A DNA stretch of 37,583 bases, taken from NCBI GenBank assembly GCA_964565705.1, contig CAZMGD010000032.1, positions 1 through 37,583 of the forward strand. The letters run 5' to 3'. Position 1 is the first letter of the stretch. Every line of letters begins with the position of its first letter. Made by a program: the position numbers and the translations under genes. Shown piece by piece: positions 8,262 through 15,502 of the stretch. The DNA comes from CAZMGD01 sp964565705. GTDB taxonomy: Bacteria > Actinomycetota > Acidimicrobiia > Acidimicrobiales > Ilumatobacteraceae. The notes beneath the pieces are model-generated. The model did not search any database and was not told where the DNA came from. It saw only the letters and a list, made by a program, of their open reading frames with translations.

Positions 8262-8963
8262 GTGACCACCCGCCAGCCCCCGACCAGCGTGCACGTGGCG
8301 TGCATCATGGACGGCAATGGACGCTGGGCCAAGCAGCGCGGCCTGCCCCGCACCGCCGGCCACACCGCCGGCGAGGAGGCGATCCGCCGTCTGGTGCGCA
8401 CCGCGGTCATCCGTGGTGACGTGGGCTGGCTGACGCTGTTCGGCTTCTCGACGGAGAACTGGCGGCGGCCCCGTTCGGAGGTGCGCCACATCCTGTCGCT
8501 GCACCGCAAGCTGTTCGGTGACATCGATGAGCTGAACGAGATGAACGTCCGGGTCCGCTGGATGGGCCGCCCGTTCGACGAGGGCGAGTCGCGCACGCCG
8601 CTGTACATCCAGCGCTCGATCCGCAAGGCGGAGGCAGCGACCGCCGCAAACAACGGGCTCGCGCTCACGATCGCGTTCGACTACGGCAGCCGCGCCGAGC
8701 TGACCCACGCGGCACGCCTGGCCCTCACCGACGGACGCGCCGACGCCGCCGCGATCGACGAGCACCTCTACCTGCCGGACCTGCCGCCGGTCGACGTGCT
8801 CGTGCGCACGTCGGGTGAGCGCCGGTTGTCCAACTTCATGCTCTGGCAGACCGTCGGCGCCCGGGTGCTGTGGACGCAGGGCCTGTGGCCCGACATCGGC
8901 GACACGCAACTCGCCGACGCCGTCGCCCTCGCCGGCGAGTCGCGAGACCGCGCCCGGCGCTGA
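8262..8963 (+). CDS. uppS: Isoprenyl transferase, DHDDS-like catalytic subunit
   Basis: Makes the polyprenyl diphosphate carrier lipid for cell wall synthesis from isopentenyl diphosphate. It is 233 residues from GTG 8262, with a GAGGAA sequence 12 bases upstream. Catalytic Asp17 lies in IMDGNGRWA. GFSTENW (61-67) and RTSGERRLSNFMLWQ (182-196) are also present. Two usual C-terminal features are missing: the AYAE Glu that binds Mg in E. coli UppS (Glu213) is replaced within VGARVLW (Arg201), and the protein ends GESRDRARR without an RxG motif. Both differences are also found in eukaryotic DHDDS. The neighbouring divergent gene carries the missing RxG-type end. Confidence 0.9.
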   Translation: MTTRQPPTSVHVACIMDGNGRWAKQRGLPRTAGHTAGEEAIRRLVRTAVIRGDVGWLTLFGFSTENWRRPRSEVRHILSLHRKLFGDIDELNEMNVRVRWMGRPFDEGESRTPLYIQRSIRKAEAATAANNGLALTIAFDYGSRAELTHAARLALTDGRADAAAIDEHLYLPDLPPVDVLVRTSGERRLSNFMLWQTVGARVLWTQGLWPDIGDTQLADAVALAGESRDRARR

Positions 8964-8977
8964 GCGCCGCGCCGGGC
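8952..8977. terminator. GC-rich hairpin at the convergent uppS/DUF2510 gene ends
   Basis: GCCCGGCGC (8952-8960) and GCGCCGGGC (8969-8977) form a perfect 9-bp stem with an 8-base loop that contains the uppS stop codon. It lies in the 27-base gap between two convergent genes and could end transcription from both sides. There is no T-run. Confidence 0.5.
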
Positions 8978-8990
8978 CGGCCCCATCTCG

Positions 8991-10040
8991 TCAGAAGTCG
9001 TAGCCCGATCCGCCCACGATGTAGCGCTCACACGGCGGGTCGGCGTAGAAGTTGATCGTTCCCGTCACGGTCGCACCGGGCGGCACGGTGTCCTGATCCG
9101 TGAAGCCCCATCCCGTGTCCGTGGGCACTCCTGCCTCGTCGAAGCACATCAGCGACAGGCCGATGGGCCCCGAGACCTCCTTGTCGCCGTCGTTGCGCAG
9201 CGCGACGACGATGGAGTCCGCCGCGCTGTTGTGCTCGGTGACCACCAGGTCGACCTTGCCCGCAAAGACGTCGTCCGGATCGGCGCCGCTCACCGACAGC
9301 TCGAACGTCGTCCCCTCTGGCACCCCGTCGAACCCGAAGTACACGTCGCCGAACGCGATCTCCCCCGGGCCGACGAGGTACGGCGTGAGCCCCTGGTCGG
9401 AACCCGAGCCGACGAGCGCGCCGGACGCGTCACGAGCCGTGCCCGTCACCTCGATGCGAGCGACCTGTTCGTCGGTCATGTTGCGCACGACGATCGGCAG
9501 CGAACCTGAGCGATCGAGCGTGCTCGCCTGGGCGATGACGGACAGCTTGCCCGGCTCACCCGCCGGAAGGGTGTCGACACCCACGACCCCGAGCGCTGGA
9601 TTGGCCGCGGGAGGAAGCGGTACGACCTCGGTCGGCGCCTCGGTGACGACCGACGTCGGCGCCTCGGTGGCGGCCTCGGTCGACGCCGGGGCACTGGCCG
9701 GCGAGCCGGTGGTCTCGGTCGGCCCGTCCGTGCTCTCGGCGGGCACGGTCGTCGCGCCCGCCGTGCTGTCGCTGACCGCCGTCTCGTCGTCGTCCTTGGG
9801 CGAGGCGATCGCGGCGATGACGCCGATCACGACCACGCCGACCGCGACCAGGAACCACCACCGCTTCCACAGCGGCTTCTTCGGGCGCGCGGCTGGCCCG
9901 CCCGGCGTCACGGCGTACGGCTGAGGCGTCGGAGCAAAGGGCGGGGGCGTCGGCGGCGGGGAGCTCGGGTGTGACTCGGGCGGGTACCACTTGCCATCGC
10001 TCGCCTGCCACCAGCCAGGACCCTGCTGCACATCGCTCAT
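8991..10040 (-). CDS. DUF2510 membrane protein with extracytoplasmic beta domain
   Basis: A 349-residue protein of unknown function. The N-terminus GPGWWQASDGKWYPPE (7-22) is a DUF2510 motif. A proline-rich stretch follows, then one membrane helix (WWFLVAVGVVVIGVIAAIA, about 66-84). A long Ser/Thr/Ala/Glu-rich linker (about 88-150) leads to a C-terminal domain of alternating strands with VVRNMTDEQV, FGDVYFGFDGVPEG and VALRNDGDKEVSG, which resembles FxLYD-type immunoglobulin-like folds. The C-terminal domain is probably outside the membrane. GAAGGG upstream of the ATG at 10040 is a good ribosome binding site. It lies downstream of barstar on the same strand, across a hairpin. Confidence 0.75.
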   Translation of the reverse strand: MSDVQQGPGWWQASDGKWYPPESHPSSPPPTPPPFAPTPQPYAVTPGGPAARPKKPLWKRWWFLVAVGVVVIGVIAAIASPKDDDETAVSDSTAGATTVPAESTDGPTETTGSPASAPASTEAATEAPTSVVTEAPTEVVPLPPAANPALGVVGVDTLPAGEPGKLSVIAQASTLDRSGSLPIVVRNMTDEQVARIEVTGTARDASGALVGSGSDQGLTPYLVGPGEIAFGDVYFGFDGVPEGTTFELSVSGADPDDVFAGKVDLVVTEHNSAADSIVVALRNDGDKEVSGPIGLSLMCFDEAGVPTDTGWGFTDQDTVPPGATVTGTINFYADPPCERYIVGGSGYDF

Positions 10041-10083
10041 CTCTGCGCCCTTCTTCCGTGAAGCTACGGAAAAGTGGCATCGA

Positions 10084-10108
10084 CGCGGTCACCGTGACCG
10101 AGACCGCG
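10084..10108. terminator. Hairpin after the barstar gene
   Basis: CGCGGTC (10084-10090) and GACCGCG (10102-10108) can pair. An alternative stem GGTCA/TGACC lies inside (10087-10099). It sits just after the barstar stop and before the DUF2510 gene, all read on the minus strand, so it may end the toxin-immunity transcript. There is no T-run. Confidence 0.35.
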
Positions 10109-10124
10109 GCCGGCGCCGAGCCGA

Positions 10125-10628
10125 TCAGGCAGCGACGAGAGCGAAGCGCGCGCCGGCGTCGCCGAGTCGCTGAACCAGCGGCTCCGGATGCGCCGTCACC
10201 AGCACGAACCGCAGCGGCACGACCGCGTCGGCGCTCGATGCGTCGACGGCCGTCTCCCGGTTCAGCACGGCGTCGAGCGTGGCGAGGCTCACCGTGCTCG
10301 CCGCGCTGAGCAGCGCTTCGGCGCCGCTGACGACCACGACGTAGGCGGGTGCCGGCAACCAGCCGAGGTCGTTCACGCAATCCTCGAACGCGTCCCAGCC
10401 GCCCCCGAAGTAATCCGGGAAGCTCAACGCCGCGGCAACCTCCTCGAACAGTCCCGCGGTCGTCGCGCACCGGGCGCCGTCGACGAGGCGCACCACGGCT
10501 CCGGGGCGCGCCCGCTCGGCGGACGATTGCAGTGCCGACCACCAGCGGTCGACGTCGCCGGGATCGACCTGCACGACGTCGATGTACGGCGCCACGTCAC
10601 CGAGCAGGTCGGCCCGCTCGTTCGTCAC
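10125..10628 (-). CDS. Barstar-family ribonuclease inhibitor (immunity protein)
   Basis: A 167-residue protein with a barstar-type core: AGLFEEVAAALSFPDYFGGGWDAFEDCVNDLGWLP, spanning 58-92, shows the family hallmarks FPDYFGGxWDAFxDC and the trailing DLxWL. Barstars bind barnase-like RNases and block their active site. A conserved acidic residue, probably Asp79 or Glu82, would reach into the nuclease. The GTG start at 10628 overlaps the stop of the upstream toxin gene by 4 bases (GTGA), the expected coupling for a toxin and its immunity protein. About 50 residues N-terminal and 70 residues C-terminal of the motif make it larger than barstar itself (about 90 residues). Confidence 0.88.
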   Translation of the reverse strand: MTNERADLLGDVAPYIDVVQVDPGDVDRWWSALQSSAERARPGAVVRLVDGARCATTAGLFEEVAAALSFPDYFGGGWDAFEDCVNDLGWLPAPAYVVVVSGAEALLSAASTVSLATLDAVLNRETAVDASSADAVVPLRFVLVTAHPEPLVQRLGDAGARFALVAA

Positions 10629-12637
10629 GTCGGCTCCTTGAAGCGCTTGAACGTGCCGTAGTGATCGTCGGTGTAGTAGCGGCTCCCGTCGGTGCCCACG
10701 ACGAAGCGAAGGGGGCCGCGAGCGGCGTTCGTGAGCTTGGCCAGGTCGTACTCGACGTAGCCGATCGCGACGCCCGCACGGGTGGTCGGCAGCGCCATGC
10801 ACTTCTCCGACGTGACGTCGCCGTTCGACTCGATCTGGTCGATCGTCCCTCGGTTGCCGAACGAGCGATTGCCGACGTAGGCGCCCTCGTTGCGCAGGGT
10901 CTGGCGGTTGTTGCGAGTGAGCTGGCGGGCGCTGACGATGATCTGGTCGATGGTCGACCCGCCGGTCGGCGTCGGCGCCGCGCAGGTGGAGCCCGCTCGC
11001 CAGAACCGCTGCCCAGCGTTGTTCTTCAGGTACCACTCCAGGTCCGATGCCTTGTGCTCCTGGGTCAGCTCGTCGAGCCAGGCGAAGTCCTTGTTCTTGT
11101 CGACGGCCACGTACTTCAGGCTCGGCCCCTGCCCCTGGCAACGCTGGAGCAGGACGTAGAGCTGGCTCTTCAGGGTCGCCGCGAACTTCAGCCGCAGCGC
11201 GGCGAACGCGCCGCCGTCCTTGGCCCACTCGAGCATCGCGACGTTCTCGTCCACCGTCGGGACCTCCGGGCCGGGGACGGGCGCGGGCGTCAGCCAGCCG
11301 AGGAGCATCGATGCGGTCACGTTCGGGACGCTCAGCAGCCTCTTCAGCACCTGGGCGTCGGCGCCGGACGCGTTCTTCCCGGGCGTCTTGTCGAGGAGCT
11401 GCCCGACCATGTACTTGTCGGCGCCCTCGTTCGCGTAGTCCTTCACCGGGCCGAGTGCGAGCAGTCCCTCGACGGCCCGTGACTTCTTGACGTCGGACGA
11501 TCCCTTGACCTGCCCGGCGAGGTCCTCCTTGGAGACGAAGAAGTCCGTGGCCGCCCTCAGGTGCTGGGCGCAGGTCGCCGTCACGCGCGGCACGAGCACG
11601 ACCGCGAGCTTGAAGTTCGCCCAGGCCGCGTTCCCCTTCTGCTTGAGCTCGACGCGGAACGCCGAGAACGCGTCGCCGCTGTCGAGCGCGGCGAGCCCGC
11701 CCGGGGCCCTCGCGATCAGGTCGGCGAACGCGCAGTCGTCGGTCGCCCGGCTGTCGAGGGCGGCGATCGCCGCGACCGCTGCCTGTACCAGCGGAATCGT
11801 CGAGGCCGCCCCCTTCGCGTCGGTCACCGTCCGGTTCGCGTCCGCCTTCAGGCGCTTCAGCTCGGTGTCGTCGAACGTCGCGTCCCGCGTCGCTCGCCCG
11901 ACGCGGTCCTTGGCATTGTCGGCGGCGGTCGTCATCTGGCGCAGCAGCGCGGCGTGATCAGCGAGCACGCGCGTCACCGTCTGCTCGAGTGTCGTCAGGT
12001 CGGCCCGGGCCAGGGCGACCGCCGTGCCCCGTGCCGAGGGGACGGCCAGATCGGCGGCCTGGCAGCGGTTCGTGACGGCGGTGTCGAGCGGGCCGATCGT
12101 CGCCGCGTCGATGATCAGCGCCTTGCGGACGTCGCCGTCGATCTGTGCCCGGCGCTCCCTGACCTCTCGCAGCTGGCGAGTGCCGACGCCGTACGACTGC
12201 AGCGCGTTCGCCTGCGCATCGCGGGCATCGTCGCGGGCGTCGAGATGCTCGTCGACCCTGCTCTGGTGGTCTCGGAACGTGTAGCCCGACGGCCCGAGCA
12301 GACCGCGAGCGCGGAGCGCGGCGAGCTGCTGGAGTCGTCGGGACTCCTGCTCGGCGGGTCGCCCGCGCACCAACTGGCCCGTGTCGGGCAGGTCCGGCGT
12401 CTCGTAGTCGTCGGGGTCCACGTCGCCGCCGACGCGCCGCCCCACGCCGGAGAACGCCTCGAACTCGCGTTGCACGAGCGCGTTGACCGCGCGGTTGCCG
12501 ATCGTGCGCTGGAGGCGCAGCATCCCGGCGCCCGTTGCGGTCGCTCCCCCAGCATCCGCCTCGCGCGATCCCGCCCGCGCCGCGTCGGCGGGCTCGGGTC
12601 GCCGCGAGCTGAACCTGGACAAGGGCGCTGCCTCCAC
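10625..12637 (-). CDS. Barnase-like polymorphic toxin with contractile-injection leader motif
   Basis: A 670-residue three-part protein. Near the N-terminus LRLQRTIGNRAVNALVQR (40-57) matches the LQR-x-x-GNRAV motif seen on cargo proteins of extracellular contractile injection systems and DUF4157 proteins. The middle (about 95-550) is largely helical, Ala/Arg/Asp-rich and of unknown function. The C-terminus, about 565-670, resembles barnase: Glu629 in GYVEYDL, Arg640 and Arg644, and the final GSRYYTDDHYGTFKRF with His659, which align with barnase Glu73, Arg83, Arg87 and His102. Barstar follows with a 4-base overlap. The GTG start at 12637 has no clear ribosome binding site; ATG 12523 is an alternative. 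No injection-system structural genes are in the window. Confidence 0.82.
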   Translation of the reverse strand: MEAAPLSRFSSRRPEPADAARAGSREADAGGATATGAGMLRLQRTIGNRAVNALVQREFEAFSGVGRRVGGDVDPDDYETPDLPDTGQLVRGRPAEQESRRLQQLAALRARGLLGPSGYTFRDHQSRVDEHLDARDDARDAQANALQSYGVGTRQLREVRERRAQIDGDVRKALIIDAATIGPLDTAVTNRCQAADLAVPSARGTAVALARADLTTLEQTVTRVLADHAALLRQMTTAADNAKDRVGRATRDATFDDTELKRLKADANRTVTDAKGAASTIPLVQAAVAAIAALDSRATDDCAFADLIARAPGGLAALDSGDAFSAFRVELKQKGNAAWANFKLAVVLVPRVTATCAQHLRAATDFFVSKEDLAGQVKGSSDVKKSRAVEGLLALGPVKDYANEGADKYMVGQLLDKTPGKNASGADAQVLKRLLSVPNVTASMLLGWLTPAPVPGPEVPTVDENVAMLEWAKDGGAFAALRLKFAATLKSQLYVLLQRCQGQGPSLKYVAVDKNKDFAWLDELTQEHKASDLEWYLKNNAGQRFWRAGSTCAAPTPTGGSTIDQIIVSARQLTRNNRQTLRNEGAYVGNRSFGNRGTIDQIESNGDVTSEKCMALPTTRAGVAIGYVEYDLAKLTNAARGPLRFVVGTDGSRYYTDDHYGTFKRFKEPT

Positions 12638-12653
12638 ATCGGGGGGACGGGTG

Positions 12654-14621
12654 ATGGCGAGCGTACGTCACGCACCACGGATGGCTGGCACACTCATCGG
12701 CGTGGATGCCGCCGCCGACCCGTCCGGCGTGCGGGCGGCGCTGGCCCACGTCACGCGGGCGCTGCCCGCGCACGAGGACCGGCCGGGTCAGCTGCAGATG
12801 GCAGAAGCCGTGGCCGCGGCGATCGCCGGCGAACGCCACCTCGTCGTCCAGGCCGGCACGGGCACGGGCAAGACGATGGGCTACCTCGTGCCAGCCGTGC
12901 TGTCTGGCAAGAAGGTGATCGTCGCGACCGCGACCAAGGCCCTCCAGGACCAGCTCGCCCGCAAGGATCTGCCGTTCCTCGCCGAGCAGCTCGCAGCCCA
13001 CGACAGCCGCGAGCTGAGCTGGGCGATCCTGAAGGGGCGCAGCAACTACGCCTGCTTGCAGCGAATCCAGGAGCTCGGCGACGACGGGCAGCAACTCGAG
13101 CTGGAACCGATGTCGAACGCGGCCAAGGCCGAGGTCCGCCGCCTGGTCGCCTGGTCCGACCAGACGTCGTCGGGCGACGTCGCCGAGCTGGCGTGGGCGC
13201 CCTCGGACCTGGCCTGGCGATCGGTCAGCGTCGGCAGCGACGAGTGCCCCGGCGCCCGGCGCTGCCCGAACGGCGGGCCCTGCTTCGCCGAGCGGGCCCG
13301 CAGCCGAGCCGAGGATGCCGACGTCGTCGTCGTCAACATGCACCTCTACGGGTTGCACGTCGGCAGCGAGGGCGCGCTGCTCCCCGAGCACGACGTCGTC
13401 GTGTTCGACGAGGCCCACATGCTGGAGGACATCGTCAGCGCGACCGTCGGCCTCGACATCGGCCCCTCCCGAGCGACGTTCCTCGCCGCCGCGCTGACCC
13501 GCGTGCTCGCCGACTCGAAGGCGGCCGTCACCCTCCACGACTGCTCGCTGCTGCTGCGCGAGGCCCTGCGCCCGCTGCTCAGCACCCGGCTGCCGCCGAC
13601 GCTCGACCCGAACATCGCCGAGGCACTGGTCCGCACCCGCCGCGCCGTCGACAGCGCGCTCGGCGAGTTGCGGGCCGTGAAGACCGACGTCGAGGATGTG
13701 AAGCAGAAGGCGCTGCGGGCCACGACGCTCGCCACGCGGCTCGGCGACGACATCGACCTGGCGATGACCGGCAGCGAGCAGCGCGTCCCATTCGTCAGCG
13801 GCGGGCCCGAGCACCCCAAGCTCGAGATCGCTCCGCTCGACGTCGGGCCCGTGCTCGACGCCGGGGTGTGGACCCCGCACGCTGCGGTGCTGACCAGCGC
13901 CACGCTCCCGGCGTCGCTGCCACAGCGCGTCGGCCTCGCCCGCGCCGATGGCAAGCCGGCCGGCCGGCCGGTCGATGTGATCGACGTCGGCAGCCCGTTC
14001 GACTACGAGCACCACGCGCTCCTCTACTGCGCGGTCCACCTGCCCGACCCCCGCCACGCGGACTTCGCGGCCAGCGCCCACACCGAGCTGATCGCGCTCT
14101 TGACCGCCGCCGGCGGCCGCACCCTCGCCCTGTTCACCAGCTGGAAGGCGATGGACGCGGCTGCCGAGGCGGTGCGCGCCGCCGTCGATCTACCGATCAT
14201 CACCCAGCGCGACAAGCCCAAGCCGGCGCTCCTCACCGAGTTCGCCGCCGACGAGGCGACATCGCTGTTCGCGACCGCCGGCCTGTTCCAGGGCGTCGAC
14301 ATCCCCGGACGCTCCCTGTCGCTCGTCGTGATCGACCGCATCCCGTTCCCCCGGCCCGACGACCCGCTGCTGTCAGCTCGCCGCGAGCTGCTCGGACCCT
14401 CGGCGTTCCGCCAGATCGACCTGCCGCGCGCGTCCACGTTGCTGGCCCAGGCGACCGGGCGGCTGATCCGCACCGCTGATGACCGCGGTGTCGTCGCCGT
14501 GCTCGACCCGCGGCTCGGGACGGCCGCCTACCGCTGGGAGATCGTCAACGCGCTGCCGCCGATGCGGCGCACCCGCCATCGCGCCGAGGCCGAGGCCTTC
14601 TTGCGCGAGATCACGGGATGA
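12654..14621 (+). CDS. dinG: DinG-type iron-sulfur helicase (XPD superfamily)
   Basis: ATP-dependent 5'-3' DNA helicase family protein of 655 residues. Walker A is GTGTGKT (68-74), and motif Ia is VATATKALQDQLARKD. Four cysteines fit a 4Fe-4S cluster: Cys134, Cys198, Cys204 and Cys210. The DEAH box is 252-255. Later motifs are AVLTSATL, ALFTSWKAM, ATAGLFQGVDIPG, IDRIPFPRPDDP and QATGRLIR. Starts at 12651 (GTG), 12654 (ATG) and 12681 (ATG) are all in frame; 12654 follows a G-rich stretch. Only 16 bases separate it from the divergent toxin start. The 3' end overlaps the convergent response regulator by 11 bases. Confidence 0.92.
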   Translation: MASVRHAPRMAGTLIGVDAAADPSGVRAALAHVTRALPAHEDRPGQLQMAEAVAAAIAGERHLVVQAGTGTGKTMGYLVPAVLSGKKVIVATATKALQDQLARKDLPFLAEQLAAHDSRELSWAILKGRSNYACLQRIQELGDDGQQLELEPMSNAAKAEVRRLVAWSDQTSSGDVAELAWAPSDLAWRSVSVGSDECPGARRCPNGGPCFAERARSRAEDADVVVVNMHLYGLHVGSEGALLPEHDVVVFDEAHMLEDIVSATVGLDIGPSRATFLAAALTRVLADSKAAVTLHDCSLLLREALRPLLSTRLPPTLDPNIAEALVRTRRAVDSALGELRAVKTDVEDVKQKALRATTLATRLGDDIDLAMTGSEQRVPFVSGGPEHPKLEIAPLDVGPVLDAGVWTPHAAVLTSATLPASLPQRVGLARADGKPAGRPVDVIDVGSPFDYEHHALLYCAVHLPDPRHADFAASAHTELIALLTAAGGRTLALFTSWKAMDAAAEAVRAAVDLPIITQRDKPKPALLTEFAADEATSLFATAGLFQGVDIPGRSLSLVVIDRIPFPRPDDPLLSARRELLGPSAFRQIDLPRASTLLAQATGRLIRTADDRGVVAVLDPRLGTAAYRWEIVNALPPMRRTRHRAEAEAFLREITG

Positions 14622-15297
14622 GCCGGTAGCCGATGCCGCGCACCGTGACGATCAGCTTCGGATCGTCTGGTTGATCCTCGACCTTGACCCGCAACCGGCG
14701 CACGTGGGCGTCGACCAGGCGGCTGTCCCCGAGGTAGTCGTAGCCCCACACGCGCTCCAGCAGTTGGTCGCGCGAGAGCACCGTGTTCGGGTGGTCGGCG
14801 AACTCGGTGATCAAGCGGTACTCGGTCTTGGTCAGCGGCAGCTCGACGCCCTTCTTCAAGACGATGCCCTGCTCGCGTCGCAGCTCGACATCGCCGAACA
14901 CCACCGACGTCGGCGCCGCAACCAGTTCCGAATGCAACTGGACACGCCGCAGATGGGCACGGATCCTCGCCGCCAGCTCCTTGGCCACCACCGGCTTGGT
15001 GACGTAATCATCCGCACCCGCCTCCAGGCCGGCGACCAGGTCATGCGTGTCGGTCTGGGCGGTCACGATGATGATCGGCACCAGGCTCTGCGCCCGGATG
15101 CTGCGGCACACGTCGAAGCCCGACACATCCGGCAGGCGCAGGTCGAGCAGCACCAGCTCCGGTTCCTCCGCGGCGAACGCGTCCAGACCGCTGCGCCCGT
15201 CGGCCGCCTCGTTCACCACGTAGCCCTCGTCCTCCAAGGCGAGGCGCAGGGCGAGGCGGATCTGGTCGTCGTCTTCGATGAACAGCAACGTGTGCAC
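14611..15297 (-). CDS. OmpR-family response regulator (MtrA-like)
   Basis: A 228-residue two-component regulator from GTG 15297, with GAGGG just upstream. The receiver domain (1-118) has the acidic pair Asp9/Asp10, phospho-acceptor Asp52 in LLDLRLPD, a TA pair at 79-80 and Lys101 in TKP. The winged-helix DNA-binding domain follows, with LTKTEYRLITEF, LLERVWGYDY, DSRLVDAHVRRLRVKVE and VRGIGYRL. That half closely resembles actinobacterial MtrA. The partner kinase is encoded divergently about 205 bases away. Its 3' end overlaps dinG, which is convergent. Confidence 0.9.
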   Translation of the reverse strand: MHTLLFIEDDDQIRLALRLALEDEGYVVNEAADGRSGLDAFAAEEPELVLLDLRLPDVSGFDVCRSIRAQSLVPIIIVTAQTDTHDLVAGLEAGADDYVTKPVVAKELAARIRAHLRRVQLHSELVAAPTSVVFGDVELRREQGIVLKKGVELPLTKTEYRLITEFADHPNTVLSRDQLLERVWGYDYLGDSRLVDAHVRRLRVKVEDQPDDPKLIVTVRGIGYRLIP

Positions 15298-15502
15298 AGT
15301 GCCCTCAGTCTGGCGCGCCACGGTCCGCACCGCGTTTGTTACAGAAAGCGCACACAGCACGCGCGCCGCCGTCACACCGGCGCACCAGACTCATGGCTGT
15401 TCACGCTGACCCGGTGGGGTGCCTTCCTCCCCCTGGCGCCTCACCGGCCAGCGGAACCCACGTCCCGGGCGGGACGTCACCACACGGTTCCCAAACCCTG
15501 GC
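15298..15502. promoter_or_regulatory. Divergent control region of the two-component pair
   Basis: About 205 bases between the response regulator and kinase starts; no gene is seen. On the minus strand CTGTAACAAACGC (around 15335-15347) contains a GTAAC, the half-site known from MtrA binding sites, about 40 bases before the regulator start. A second half-site was not found. Autoregulation is therefore only a possibility. Confidence 0.3.

Noticed and set aside
10625..12637. Toxin-antitoxin plasmid-type module or prophage remnant
   Set aside because: No integrase, attachment site, antitoxin-like small DNA-binding gene or phage gene flanks it; the barstar overlap and large toxin size fit a polymorphic effector instead.
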